A stretch of DNA of 64,000 nt from Mucilaginibacter saanensis (GTDB lineage Bacteria > Bacteroidota > Bacteroidia > Sphingobacteriales > Sphingobacteriaceae), in NCBI RefSeq assembly GCF_014200575.1, contig NZ_JACHBZ010000020.1, forward strand, positions 59,549 to 123,548, written 5' to 3'. The position numbers and the translations under genes are program-made. The notes under the pieces were generated by a model. The model made no database searches. It was not told where the DNA came from and was given only the letters and a program-made list of their open reading frames with translations. This document shows positions 27,824-36,242 of this stretch, piece by piece. Every line of letters starts with the position of its first letter. Positions within the stretch are counted from its first letter, which is position 1.

Positions 27824-29017
27824 TTAACGGGGAATAAACGCAATTGTTCCGCCAACCCAGTCAAAATCTTTATTATAACGTACCCCAATCATTTTACCGC
27901 GGCTTAGCCGGGCCAGGTTAATGGCCAGTGTAGGCTTTTTATCACCATTGGGCCATAAATACAGCAGGCGTATTTCAGCCTTTACGCCACCATTCGGGGA
28001 TTGCACTACCGGCTCATAATTAACCTTTTGTTGTAATATCCAGTTTTCCGGGTCGGTAATATTATTGATGTCATTTTCAGTTACGTCAATAATTACGCCC
28101 TGGCCCGCAAAGGAGAACAGGGGTTTAAGTACGTAATTTTCCAGGTCGGCAGGAATCTCGCTAAGTTCATGCAGAAACTCCGTTTTGGGTATATCATTTC
28201 CGCTTAAGTAAGGCATAGTAAACTTACTGATACGGTAAAACCAATTGGGGTGGGTTATCCACTCTACATCAAGCGGTTGGCGTATATCAACTATTTTGTC
28301 AAAAATGGTATCATCGCCGTCAATTTCATCAAATATCAAGCGGTTATAAATGCGCTTGATCCGTTTTTTTATACCATCGGCCTCATAAAAAAGCTGATTG
28401 CCCTCCTGTTGCAGATCGCTTAATGCAATAACCGGGACACCCAGGTATTGCCTGGTTATACAAAAATCAACGGCTGTTTTTTGTTCGTGGGCGTTTACAT
28501 CCATTAATATTACCTCCTCTGGATCGTTTGGGCCAAGGATGGTTCTTCTTAACAATTCCAGGTAGGTAGTTTTATCTAACCCACTAAAATAATTGGTTTC
28601 GTTAGCGCCGATATCAAAAGTTTCGCGGTAGGTATCGCCCAGGTGAAGCTGAAAGCCATACAGAGAGGGAAAGCCTTGTAGCTCGATCAGTTTGGGTACA
28701 ATTTCACCGTCGTCGTTTTTACAGATGCCAAAATCAAGGGCTATAAAATGCGGATGATCGTTTTCATTAGGTATCCGCCATTTATGGGGGATGGCCCGCT
28801 CTGTTAGCTGTTTAAAGCCAGGTTGTAAAATGGTGTCAATAATGCCGTTACCTGCAGTTATCAGTTTATCACGGAAATCAGCTGTCAGGAAAATAGGCGT
28901 TTCGGCCACGCGGAACGAAACAGGGTTGGGTTGGCCATCATTCAGTCGGTTCAGAAACTCCTGGTATTTTTGATTGGTGAAATTCTGGTTAAATATTTTT
29001 CTGATGGATGCATCCAT
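27824..29017 (-). CDS. Uncharacterised ATP-grasp-like protein
   Basis: 397 residues, no signal peptide, predicted cytoplasmic. The segment LENYVLKPLFSFAGQGVIIDV (about residues 292-312) looks like an ATP-grasp nucleotide-binding lysine/glycine loop, and ENWILQQKVNYEPVV (about 325-340) resembles the following strand with a conserved glutamine/glutamate. Acidic residues in the C-terminal part (VKAEIRLLYLW) could bind metal. The N-terminal half has PKLIELQGFPSLYGFQ, resembling permuted ATP-grasp enzymes such as glutathionylspermidine-synthase-like proteins. Such enzymes join a carboxylate to an amine or thiol; the substrate is unknown. It starts at ATG 29017, divergent from gpsA. Confidence 0.72.
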   Translation of the reverse strand: MDASIRKIFNQNFTNQKYQEFLNRLNDGQPNPVSFRVAETPIFLTADFRDKLITAGNGIIDTILQPGFKQLTERAIPHKWRIPNENDHPHFIALDFGICKNDDGEIVPKLIELQGFPSLYGFQLHLGDTYRETFDIGANETNYFSGLDKTTYLELLRRTILGPNDPEEVILMDVNAHEQKTAVDFCITRQYLGVPVIALSDLQQEGNQLFYEADGIKKRIKRIYNRLIFDEIDGDDTIFDKIVDIRQPLDVEWITHPNWFYRISKFTMPYLSGNDIPKTEFLHELSEIPADLENYVLKPLFSFAGQGVIIDVTENDINNITDPENWILQQKVNYEPVVQSPNGGVKAEIRLLYLWPNGDKKPTLAINLARLSRGKMIGVRYNKDFDWVGGTIAFIPR

Positions 29018-29175
29018 AGGTGTTATTAGTTGAGATACTGTATAACCAAACTTAACTAATTTAGTTCATTTTCATCCTTTGTGTTTTGCGTATCTGTGGT
29101 TACTCAAAAAATCTGCATAATATTTCATTAATTTGCTTCGTCAATTAAAACCTGGCAGTACTATTTTATTAGTTA

Positions 29176-30183
29176 ATGAATAAACAGAAGAAAAAGATTG
29201 TAGTTGTTGGTGGGGGGAGCTGGGCTACCGCCAATGTTAAAATATTGGCTGATAATACTACGGAAAAGGAAATTTTTTGGTGGATGCGCAATGTGCAGGC
29301 GGTTGACCATTTGCATAAGTTTGGGCATAACCCACATTATTTAAGCTCGGTTGAAATAAAGCTGCCTCAACAAAACATCTCTAATAATTTAAAGGAACTT
29401 GTACAACATGCTGATATTGTATTGCTTAATGTACCGGCAGCATTTTTGAAAGAAGCCCTTACCGGTATTACTCCCGCTGATTTGGCTGGCAAAAAGGTAG
29501 TATCAGCTATAAAAGGGATGATACCTGATGAAAACTTGATTATTGGTGAATTTTTGAACCAAAAAATGGGGGTTTCATTTGATGATTTTATGGTAATCAG
29601 CGGGCCATGCCATGCGGAGGAAGTTGCCCTTGAAAAGTTATCGTACCTTACCATTGCATCGCGCGATACAGCGCTGGCTGCTGAATTTGCGGGGATGATC
29701 AATACCCGTTATATTAAAACCATTGTATCTGATGATATTTATGGTACGGAGTATGGCGCTGTATTGAAAAATGTATATGCCCTTGCCAGTGGTATTTGCC
29801 ACGGCGTTGGTTATGGTGATAACTTTCAGGCGGTGTTAATATCAAACGCAATACGTGAACTGGAAAGATTTGTTGATATAGTGCACCCTATTAACCGTGA
29901 TATTAAAGAGTCGGCTTACCTTGGCGATTTGCTGGTATCTGCTTATTCGCAGTTTAGCCGTAACCGCACGTTTGGTAATATGATAGGGAAGGGCTACACC
30001 GTAAAATCGGCCCAGTTAGAAATGAATATGATAGCCGAGGGGTATAATGCAGTAAATTGCCTACATCAGGTAAATAAACAGTACAATGTAGATATGCCCA
30101 TTTGCAATGCCGTTTATGCTATTTTATACCAGAAAAGTTCCCCGTTGGTTGAAATGCGGAATTTGGCAGAAAAATTGAGCTAA
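29176..30183 (+). CDS. gpsA: Glycerol-3-phosphate dehydrogenase [NAD(P)+]
   Basis: 335-residue cytoplasmic enzyme reducing dihydroxyacetone phosphate to sn-glycerol 3-phosphate for phospholipid synthesis. The Rossmann motif VVGGGSWATANVKIL is at residues 10-24; VISGPCHAEEVALEKL and the catalytic-region KNVYALASGICHGVGYGDNFQAVLI are present. The first glycine box is GGGSWA where GxGxWG is common, still compatible with NAD(P) binding. The start is close to a 158-bp divergent spacer. Confidence 0.94.
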   Translation: MNKQKKKIVVVGGGSWATANVKILADNTTEKEIFWWMRNVQAVDHLHKFGHNPHYLSSVEIKLPQQNISNNLKELVQHADIVLLNVPAAFLKEALTGITPADLAGKKVVSAIKGMIPDENLIIGEFLNQKMGVSFDDFMVISGPCHAEEVALEKLSYLTIASRDTALAAEFAGMINTRYIKTIVSDDIYGTEYGAVLKNVYALASGICHGVGYGDNFQAVLISNAIRELERFVDIVHPINRDIKESAYLGDLLVSAYSQFSRNRTFGNMIGKGYTVKSAQLEMNMIAEGYNAVNCLHQVNKQYNVDMPICNAVYAILYQKSSPLVEMRNLAEKLS

Positions 30184-30215
30184 TTATTTAAAACAAACTT
30201 AATTAAACTCACATT

Positions 30216-30527
30216 ATGAAAAATTTATTCAAAATAGCCTTATTTGCTGCGGGATCATTTATGATAACACCTGGTTTTGCTCAAACGCATAAAGACTCAA
30301 CCCTTGGGCATAAAATAGGTAATACTGCAAAAAAGGTTGGTCATAAAACATCAGAAATAGCAGCCAAGGGCGCCGCCACAGTAGCCGATAAAAAGTATGA
30401 CGGAAAAATGGGGCCGAGCGGACAAACTATTTATATTGACAAAGATTCGCACTATTTTTATGTTAATAAAAAGGGGCACAGGGTATACGTTAAAAAAGCA
30501 CACCTGAAAGATAAGCCTGTAAAATAA
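30216..30527 (+). CDS. Small exported basic protein
   Basis: 103 residues with a signal peptide (cleavage near GFAQ, residue 23). The mature part is Lys/His-rich: an amphipathic alanine-rich stretch (IGNTAKKVGHKTSEIAAKGAATVADKKYD) then a compact C-terminal motif GPSGQTIYIDKDSHYFYVNKKGHRVYVKKAHL. That tail resembles the short basic-adaptor repeats I have seen annotated in other Bacteroidota secreted proteins. Function is unknown; periplasmic. It sits 32 bp after gpsA and is probably co-transcribed. Confidence 0.8.
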   Translation: MKNLFKIALFAAGSFMITPGFAQTHKDSTLGHKIGNTAKKVGHKTSEIAAKGAATVADKKYDGKMGPSGQTIYIDKDSHYFYVNKKGHRVYVKKAHLKDKPVK

Positions 30528-30570
30528 ATTACAATATTCAACAGTGTTGTTGAGGGTAAAAAAACAAACT

Positions 30571-30897
30571 ATGACACAGAAAGCTTTATTGGTCCCGGTA
30601 ATTGGATTGATATTACTGGCCTTTGCCTGCAACACTGCTCCTGAACATCAGGTTAATAAAAAACTGGTTGGTCAATGGAAATCAAAGGATGGCAATACCA
30701 AGCTTGAAATAACGGATAAGGGATTTACTATGGACGATGGTAAGCCTGTTACCGAAGATTATTTTGTAAATAAAGACACCATATTTACATCATACGAAGG
30801 CAGCCGGCCCTATACCCGGTTTGAAATAAAAAAGCTGGATGATCATCAGCTTACGCTTTTTTACCCCGACTCTGATCTTGTAGAATTTTCGCGTTAA
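30571..30897 (+). CDS. Small lipoprotein
   Basis: 108 residues from this ATG; a longer reading from TTG 30544 adds nine unsupported residues. The signal ends in AFAC (Cys20, a Bacteroidota-type lipobox). The mature domain (KLVGQWKSKDGNTKLEITDKGFTMDDG...) has a short lipocalin-like/copper-resistance-like 'GxW' start found in many small Bacteroidota lipoproteins. Predicted beta-strands predominate. Its role is unknown. It lies 43 bp after the preceding small exported protein and ends before a terminator. Confidence 0.82.
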   Translation: MTQKALLVPVIGLILLAFACNTAPEHQVNKKLVGQWKSKDGNTKLEITDKGFTMDDGKPVTEDYFVNKDTIFTSYEGSRPYTRFEIKKLDDHQLTLFYPDSDLVEFSR

Positions 30898-30901
30898 AAA
30901 C

Positions 30902-30940
30902 AAAAGCCTTCATGCTGCTGGCGGCAGTTGAAGGCTTTGT
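30902..30940 (+). terminator. Terminator after the small lipoprotein gene
   Basis: AAAGCCTTCA ... TGAAGGCTTT stem with an additional CTGC/GCAG inner helix. It starts a few bases after the stop codon and has A/T flanks that allow use in both directions. Confidence 0.85.
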
Positions 30941-31002
30941 TAACAAAACTAAACTAAAACTAATGCTTCTTTACCAAGGAAGCTTCATGAAAACTATCTT
31001 TT

Positions 31003-31075
31003 AGAATCAAGAGATAAGAGTCAGGAATCAAGACAAACTTTGCCTGACTCCTGATTCTTATTCCTGGTTCTTTTA
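31003..31075. repeat. Long imperfect inverted repeat (GATTC/GACTC words) at the helicase 3' end
   Basis: Left arm AGAATCAAGAGATAAGAGTCAGGAATCAAG pairs with right arm CTGACTCCTGATTCTTATTCCTGGTTCT at most positions around a short loop. It abuts the stop of the DEAD-box helicase and may act as its terminator. Each arm is itself made of repeated GAATCA/GAGTCA words. Confidence 0.65.
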
Positions 31076-31076
31076 A

Positions 31077-32954
31077 TTAGAATCTTCTGCGACGTTCCGG
31101 ACGATCCTGGCCCTGACGATCTTCGCGGCGTTTGCCTGAAAAATCACGGAAACCACCGCCATTGCTGCTTCTTTCGCCACCGCCTTCACGACGTTCGCCA
31201 CCACGGTAGCCACCACCGCCTTCGCGACGTTCACCACCACGGTAACCACCGCCACCTTCGCGACGCTCGCCACCACGGTAACTACCTTCACGGCGTTCGC
31301 CACCACCACGGTTATCACTGGTACCCTCGCCAGATATTTCTATCCTTACAGGGCGGCCTTTAAACTCAATATCTTTATAGCTGGTCATCACCTTTTCTAC
31401 GTCCTCATTCTGAACTTCGAAAAATGAATAAACACCTTTAACATCTATTTTACCAACAGTACGGCCGCTTATTTTTGTTGTGTTGCAAATGTAACCCAAC
31501 AAGTCGCCGCGGTTAAATTCATCAACAGAACCTAAGTTTATAAATAAACGCGTAAATGCTGATTTGCCACCTGGAGCACGTTCGCCGCGTTCACCACGAT
31601 CATCGCGGTCACGGCGTCCTTCTTCAACACCTGCATTCAGGTCAGGAGCATTTTCGTAATAATCAAGGAAACGGTTAAATTCAATTGAAGCAAAACGCTT
31701 AATAAAATCTTCCTTGGTCATATCCTTAAATTCTTCGATAATGCGGGGCAGGTATTGTTCTATCTGCTCTTCATTAACAGTTACGTTATGTACTTTATGT
31801 ACTATCGAGAATAATTGTTTTTCGCAAACATCAAAACCTGTTGGTATTTCGGCTTTAATGAATTTCTTACCTATAACACGTTCAATCTGGCGTATTTTGC
31901 CTAATTCTTTTGCGTTAACAATGGCAATTGATACACCTGTTTTACCGGCACGGGCAGTACGACCGCTACGGTGGGTGTAGTTTTCAACTTCGTCAGGTAA
32001 TGAGTAGTTAATAACGTGTGTAACATCATTAACATCAATACCACGTGCAGCAACGTCAGTAGCAATTAATAATTGCAGGTTACGCTCGCGGTAGCGTTTC
32101 ATTACTTTGTCACGTTGTTGTTGTGACAGGTCACCATGTAAAGAGTCGGCGTTATAGCCGTCTTTGATCAGGGCTTCTGCAATATCCTGGGTTTCAATTT
32201 TGGTACGGCAAAATACAATGCCAAAAATGTCAGGATTAAAGTCAACAATACGTTTAAATGCGGCATACTTATCACGGGCACGTACTATATAGTATTCGTG
32301 CTCAATGTTGGCATTACCGGTGTTTTTGGTACCCATGGTAAGCTCAAATGGCTCATTCATGTACTTTTTCGCTATGCGGCGAACTTCAGTAGGCATGGTG
32401 GCCGAGAATAACCATGTTTTTTTCTCGTCGGGCGTGGTAGATAAAATATTATCAATGTCTTCCTGAAAGCCCATGTTGAGCATTTCATCAGCTTCATCCA
32501 ATACTACGAATTTTACCTGCGAAAAATCTATCGCCTTGCGATTAATGATGTCAAGCATACGGCCTGGTGTGGCCACTACGATCTGTACACCGCGTTTAAT
32601 CTGGCGTAACTGATCAGAAATACTTGCACCACCATAAACGGCAACAACGTGAACGTTGTTCATTTGCTTGGCGTAATTTTTAATGTCGTTCGTGATCTGT
32701 AAACAAAGTTCACGTGTTGGGCATAAAACAAGTGCCTGTGGATGATTTTCTTCGAAATCCAACAGCTCTAATAATGGTAGGCCAAAGGCAGCAGTCTTAC
32801 CGGTCCCGGTTTGGGCTAATCCGACAAAATCGTTGCTGCCTGTTAACAATACCGGAATTGACTGTTCCTGGATTGGTGTAGGGTTTTCAAACCCTAACTC
32901 AGAGATGGCATTAACAATATCATGACGGATTCCCAGTTCAATAAAAGGGTTCAT
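31077..32954 (-). CDS. DEAD-box ATP-dependent RNA helicase (DeaD/CsdA/DbpA-like)
   Basis: 625 residues. Motifs in order: Q motif (FENPTPIQEQ, about 23), Walker A AQTGTGKT (about 47), PTREL, DEAD box, SAT, and HRSGRTARAGKTG. Then comes a DbpA/CsdA-type RNA-binding domain (SAFTRLFINLGSVDEFNRGDLLGYI... about 478-560) and a C-terminal low-complexity tail of RGGERREGGG repeats (about 563-605) ending RRRRF. It acts in ribosome assembly or RNA turnover, typically cold-inducible. The tail comes from a tandem DNA repeat. An alternative overlapping frame there is a shadow. Confidence 0.95.
   Translation of the reverse strand: MNPFIELGIRHDIVNAISELGFENPTPIQEQSIPVLLTGSNDFVGLAQTGTGKTAAFGLPLLELLDFEENHPQALVLCPTRELCLQITNDIKNYAKQMNNVHVVAVYGGASISDQLRQIKRGVQIVVATPGRMLDIINRKAIDFSQVKFVVLDEADEMLNMGFQEDIDNILSTTPDEKKTWLFSATMPTEVRRIAKKYMNEPFELTMGTKNTGNANIEHEYYIVRARDKYAAFKRIVDFNPDIFGIVFCRTKIETQDIAEALIKDGYNADSLHGDLSQQQRDKVMKRYRERNLQLLIATDVAARGIDVNDVTHVINYSLPDEVENYTHRSGRTARAGKTGVSIAIVNAKELGKIRQIERVIGKKFIKAEIPTGFDVCEKQLFSIVHKVHNVTVNEEQIEQYLPRIIEEFKDMTKEDFIKRFASIEFNRFLDYYENAPDLNAGVEEGRRDRDDRGERGERAPGGKSAFTRLFINLGSVDEFNRGDLLGYICNTTKISGRTVGKIDVKGVYSFFEVQNEDVEKVMTSYKDIEFKGRPVRIEISGEGTSDNRGGGERREGSYRGGERREGGGGYRGGERREGGGGYRGGERREGGGERSSNGGGFRDFSGKRREDRQGQDRPERRRRF
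31180..31300. repeat. Tandem repeat encoding RGG-rich helicase tail
   Basis: About four to five units of roughly 30 bp (core on the + strand TTCACGACGTTCGCCACCAC and variants) encode RGGERREGG(G)GY repeats at the C-terminus of the helicase. The copies differ mainly at third positions. Copy number probably varies between strains. Confidence 0.8.
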
Positions 32955-33174
32955 GAATTAAAATAACGAATTTGGCAACATTGCCAAATCGGGCGCAAAG
33001 ATAGTGACAATTTTTCTCAAAAGCAATGCTTTGTGAAAATTTAAAAAAACGGGTAATGATATGATAATTTGAGAGTTAAGTATTTGTAGCGTTATATGTT
33101 ACCATTGTAGTTGAATTTGGCTTTGGGCAGTCGATTTTTTTTATGTAGGTTTAAACCCGTTAATTGAAGCAGAA

Positions 33175-33963
33175 ATGAATGATCTTGAAATATATTTTAA
33201 GAATAATACAGAACGGGTAATATATAAGTGGGCTCATTACTTTGATGTTTACGAAAGGCATTTTGCCAAATACCGCGGCAAGGAAATAGTGATACTGGAA
33301 ATTGGTACCCTGCATGGTGGTAGCCTGCAAATGTGGAAAAACTATTTTGGCGATAAGGCCAAAATTTATGGAATTGACATAAACCCCAATTGCAAAGCTG
33401 TTGAGGAAGAGAACATCAAAATTTTGATCGGCTCACAAACAGACCGGGATTTTTTAAAAACAGTTAAGCAGGAAATTCCTCCCATTGATATTTTGATTGA
33501 CGATGGCGGGCATACCATGCTCCAGCAAATAGTATCGTATGAGGAGCTTTTTGACCACGTAAAGCCCGATGGTGTTTACCTGTGCGAAGATATACATACC
33601 TCATACTGGTTAAAATATGGCGGCGGCCATAAAAGGCAAGGTAGCTTTATTGAATACTCTAAAAACTTTATTGATCAGCTCAATGCTTATCACTCGGTTG
33701 AAAAATCACTTCCGGTTAGCTCCTTTACCAGGTCGGTAAATTCCATTCATTACTATGATTCAATTGTAGTGGTTGAAAAACGGCCAACACCCCAGCCAAC
33801 TTCGTCAAAAACAGGAACTGTAACTACACCGTTCATGAACCTGGAAGCCCATGGTGTTGCCCTGGTTAAAAAGAACCTGCGCTATCGTTTAAAACATATA
33901 GCCAATGTGGTACTTGCCTTTTTTAAATTGCCGTTTAAAAAAGGGAGCTTCGATTATTCTTAA
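33175..33963 (+). CDS. Class I SAM-dependent methyltransferase
   Basis: 262 residues. The AdoMet-binding motif I is ILEIGTLHGGSLQMW (about 42-56), followed by the acidic YGIDINPN (about 68-75), IDILIDDGGHTMLQQ (about 108-122) and VYLCEDIH. The pattern resembles cephalosporin hydroxylase/MycE-type O-methyltransferases often found with sugar or natural-product genes; the acceptor is unknown. The C-terminal 45 residues carry a membrane-associated basic/hydrophobic segment (NVVLAFFKLPFKKG). It stands alone behind a 220-bp spacer and ends at a long inverted repeat. Confidence 0.85.
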   Translation: MNDLEIYFKNNTERVIYKWAHYFDVYERHFAKYRGKEIVILEIGTLHGGSLQMWKNYFGDKAKIYGIDINPNCKAVEEENIKILIGSQTDRDFLKTVKQEIPPIDILIDDGGHTMLQQIVSYEELFDHVKPDGVYLCEDIHTSYWLKYGGGHKRQGSFIEYSKNFIDQLNAYHSVEKSLPVSSFTRSVNSIHYYDSIVVVEKRPTPQPTSSKTGTVTTPFMNLEAHGVALVKKNLRYRLKHIANVVLAFFKLPFKKGSFDYS

Positions 33964-33986
33964 TAGACAAAGTTATACTGGATAAC

Positions 33987-34081
33987 CTCACCTAATCCTC
34001 TCCAATGGAGAGGACTTTACTTTACGCTTTTTCAAAAAGACTATAACTCCCTTTCCTTTGGAGGGGGCTGGGGTGAGGTTT
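33987..34081. repeat. Family B inverted repeat between convergent genes, copy 1
   Basis: AACCTCACCTAATCCTCTCC...AGGA and the right arm GGAGGGGGCTGGGGTGAGGTT are reverse complements with a few mismatches. It occupies the whole spacer between the methyltransferase and the DUF4293 gene and could terminate transcription from both sides. A related half-copy lies at 36208-36241 and a rearranged copy at 42605-42700. Confidence 0.75.
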
Positions 34082-34549
34082 CTATCTCAGCCTATCTGCT
34101 GATTTGATCAGCTTCTCATCCCGCTGGATACTTTTAGCGGCGAGTATTAATAACACTATACTTAACGAAGTAAGAAACAACCCTATACCCATAGTGCGCG
34201 TATCAAGCTGAACGCCACCTACAGCTTTTTTAACAGTTTGTGCCATCCAAAAGCTATAGCCAATTAATACCAGTATAGCGCTGTAGCAAAGTGCAATTTG
34301 CTGTTTACGGTTTTTAAATAAAAATATAATAACCAGTGGAAGTATGGCCACAATTGCAGTTACGGCCGTAAGGGCCGTAAAGTGCTCGGTATATTGTTGC
34401 GCACCGTTTATATCCTGAAAAATGCCGGTAACCATAATGCTAACCGGTTTGTCGGCTATATAAACGTTATGCGCTAATGGGAAAAGAAAAAGAGCAAACA
34501 GCACAAGGCTGGCGAAAAGCAGATAAATACTTTGTATTCGTTGCAACAT
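34082..34549 (-). CDS. DUF4293 family membrane protein
   Basis: 155 residues with four predicted helices: LLFASLVLFALFLFPLA, TAVTAIVAILPLVIIFLF, IALCYSAILVLIGYSFWMA and MGIGLFLTSLSIVLLILAA. The N-terminal MLQRIQSIYLLFA is the hallmark of this Bacteroidota family. Function is unknown; members occur next to many housekeeping genes. The stop codon touches a family B inverted repeat. Confidence 0.88.
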   Translation of the reverse strand: MLQRIQSIYLLFASLVLFALFLFPLAHNVYIADKPVSIMVTGIFQDINGAQQYTEHFTALTAVTAIVAILPLVIIFLFKNRKQQIALCYSAILVLIGYSFWMAQTVKKAVGGVQLDTRTMGIGLFLTSLSIVLLILAAKSIQRDEKLIKSADRLR

Positions 34550-34683
34550 AATGTTAAAATTATAGGGGCAAATATAATTGTTTTAGTTATTGCCGTGGCG
34601 CATTTTTATTGACGATACTCATTTGCTTTTTATGAAAATTAATACTGTATATTTATAATTATTTTCTGATCAATAAAAGTGTA

Positions 34684-35214
34684 ATGACCCCAACCCCAAT
34701 TAATAACCTATCGCCCCAGGAGGTGAAGTTTGAAGACGCGCATCTAAAAAAAATATTCCTGGAACATTTGAACAGCATTTATTGTGGTAAACAACACCTG
34801 ATTCATTTTTTTGAGGAAATTCAAAGCCTGGCAACCCTGAAGTTTTTAAAAAATGCCATACAGGAATGTTGCGATGATGCCCAAAGTCAGTTACAGCATT
34901 TAGATGGCATATTTAACTCCATTAATGAGGATCAATCAAAAATTAGTGTTTTGGGCATGAAAGCCATGACCCTTGAAGCTTATATCTCCGCTATTAAAGC
35001 AGGTAAAACGCCTATGGAGCGCGATGTGTTTATTCTTTTTTATCTCCAGCTAATTGAAGGTATTGAGGTTACTTATTTTAAAGTATTAAAAAATCTGGCA
35101 AAAGCCATTGGTTACAGCAATACCTTTTTAGACAAACCCTTTAATCAGGCAGTAGAAGACCGGATCATGTTTGAGTCTATATATAAAGAATACATCAGCG
35201 AACCCGCCCCGTAA
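34684..35214 (+). CDS. DUF892/YciE-like ferritin-like protein
   Basis: 176 residues predicted as a four-helix bundle. The N-terminal part LKKIFLEHLNSIYCGKQHLIHFFEEI and the central DAQSQLQHLDGIF match the DUF892 pattern with conserved E/H residues (for example LNSIYCGKQHL in place of the usual LxDLYDAEKQL). Family members are stress-related and may bind metal. In this copy several of the usual acidic metal positions are replaced (YCGKQ for YDAEKQ), so metal binding may be altered. It is a stand-alone gene. Confidence 0.78.
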   Translation: MTPTPINNLSPQEVKFEDAHLKKIFLEHLNSIYCGKQHLIHFFEEIQSLATLKFLKNAIQECCDDAQSQLQHLDGIFNSINEDQSKISVLGMKAMTLEAYISAIKAGKTPMERDVFILFYLQLIEGIEVTYFKVLKNLAKAIGYSNTFLDKPFNQAVEDRIMFESIYKEYISEPAP

Positions 35215-35349
35215 CCTGGAAGAACTTTATTGCTTTATTTGGCCCGGCAGATTGGGTTTTATTTTAACAGACTCGCTTTCCATACGGACGTTTCAACACT
35301 TTGACCAAATAATGAACTACCGTACCGGGCATATTACTAACTTTGCTGC

Positions 35350-36156
35350 GTGACGGGTATACAACGCTATTTTATTGAATTGGCTTATGACGGCACCGGC
35401 TATCATGGCTGGCAGGTACAGCAAAATGCGGTAAGTGTACAAGAGGTATTGAATAAGGCCCTAAGTACTATTTTACGCCAGCCTGTTGAAACTACCGGTT
35501 GCGGGCGTACCGATGCCGGAGTACATGCCCGTGAGTTTTTTGCCCATGTTGATGTTGTGGAAAATAGTTCAGCAGTGATGAACGCTGGCGAAACTAATGC
35601 TGATGTAATAACACCAACGGATTACGGGCAAAAAGTACGGGGGCTTAACTCTATTTTGCCGGCTGATATCGCCATCAAGAATATTATTCCTGTTGGGGCC
35701 GGGGCCCATGCCCGGTTTGATGCCATGCTGCGATCATATCAATACCATATTCATTTTAATAAAGATCCGTTTTTACGCGGGTATTCATGGCAGATACGTG
35801 ATGTGCCCGATATGGAACTGATGAACCAGGCTGCTGCCATCATGATGGGGTATATTGACTTTAGCTGTTTCAGTAAATCAAACACACAGGTTAAAACCAA
35901 TAATTGTAAAATAAGCCGGGCCGAATGGGTAAAAACCGAACAGGGGATGGTTTTCCATATCTCGGCCGATAGGTTTTTACGCAATATGGTGCGGGCAATA
36001 GTAGGCACCCTGATGATGGTTGGTAAACACGAAATTCCACCAGAAGCTGTACGTGCTATTATTGAAAGTAAAAACCGTTCAAATGCAGGCACCAGTGTAC
36101 CTGCCTGTGGCTTGTATTTAACAGAGGTGAAATATCCATTTTTGACTACCTCTTAA
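35350..36156 (+). CDS. truA: tRNA pseudouridine38-40 synthase
   Basis: 268 residues. The catalytic Asp55 is in TTGCGRTDAGVHA; other family parts are LAYDGTGYHGWQVQ, RFDAMLRSYQYHIHF, DFSCFSKSN and FLRNMVRAIVGTLM. The start is GTG, and an in-frame TAA lies three codons upstream at 35338, which fixes the beginning. About 25 extra residues lie after VDVV (near 70-95, NSSAVMNAGETNADVITPTDYG) relative to the usual enzyme. Confidence 0.94.
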   Translation: MTGIQRYFIELAYDGTGYHGWQVQQNAVSVQEVLNKALSTILRQPVETTGCGRTDAGVHAREFFAHVDVVENSSAVMNAGETNADVITPTDYGQKVRGLNSILPADIAIKNIIPVGAGAHARFDAMLRSYQYHIHFNKDPFLRGYSWQIRDVPDMELMNQAAAIMMGYIDFSCFSKSNTQVKTNNCKISRAEWVKTEQGMVFHISADRFLRNMVRAIVGTLMMVGKHEIPPEAVRAIIESKNRSNAGTSVPACGLYLTEVKYPFLTTS

Positions 36157-36207
36157 AGACGATAGTCAAAAATGATTTATGATATTATAAAATAAGTAGA
36201 TTAGCAA

Positions 36208-36241
36208 ATCAAAAACTCCCCCTTTAGGGAGTTGGGGGCCA
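36208..36241. repeat. Family B repeat, short copy
   Basis: ACTCCCCCTTTAGGGAGTTGGGGG is a small hairpin (CTCCC/GGGAG) of the CCCC-rich family also seen at 33987-34081 and 42605-42700. It lies immediately before the ABC transporter start, so it would be in that gene's leader. Confidence 0.6.
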
Positions 36242-36242
36242 T

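Noticed and set aside
30544..30570. Longer N-terminus for the small lipoprotein (TTG start)
   Set aside because: The added residues are polar and basic and would disrupt the lipoprotein signal; ATG 30571 gives a clean signal peptide.
31073..31318. Ala/Val-rich 81-residue minus-strand ORF
   Set aside because: It is an alternative frame of the tandem repeat that encodes the helicase RGG tail.
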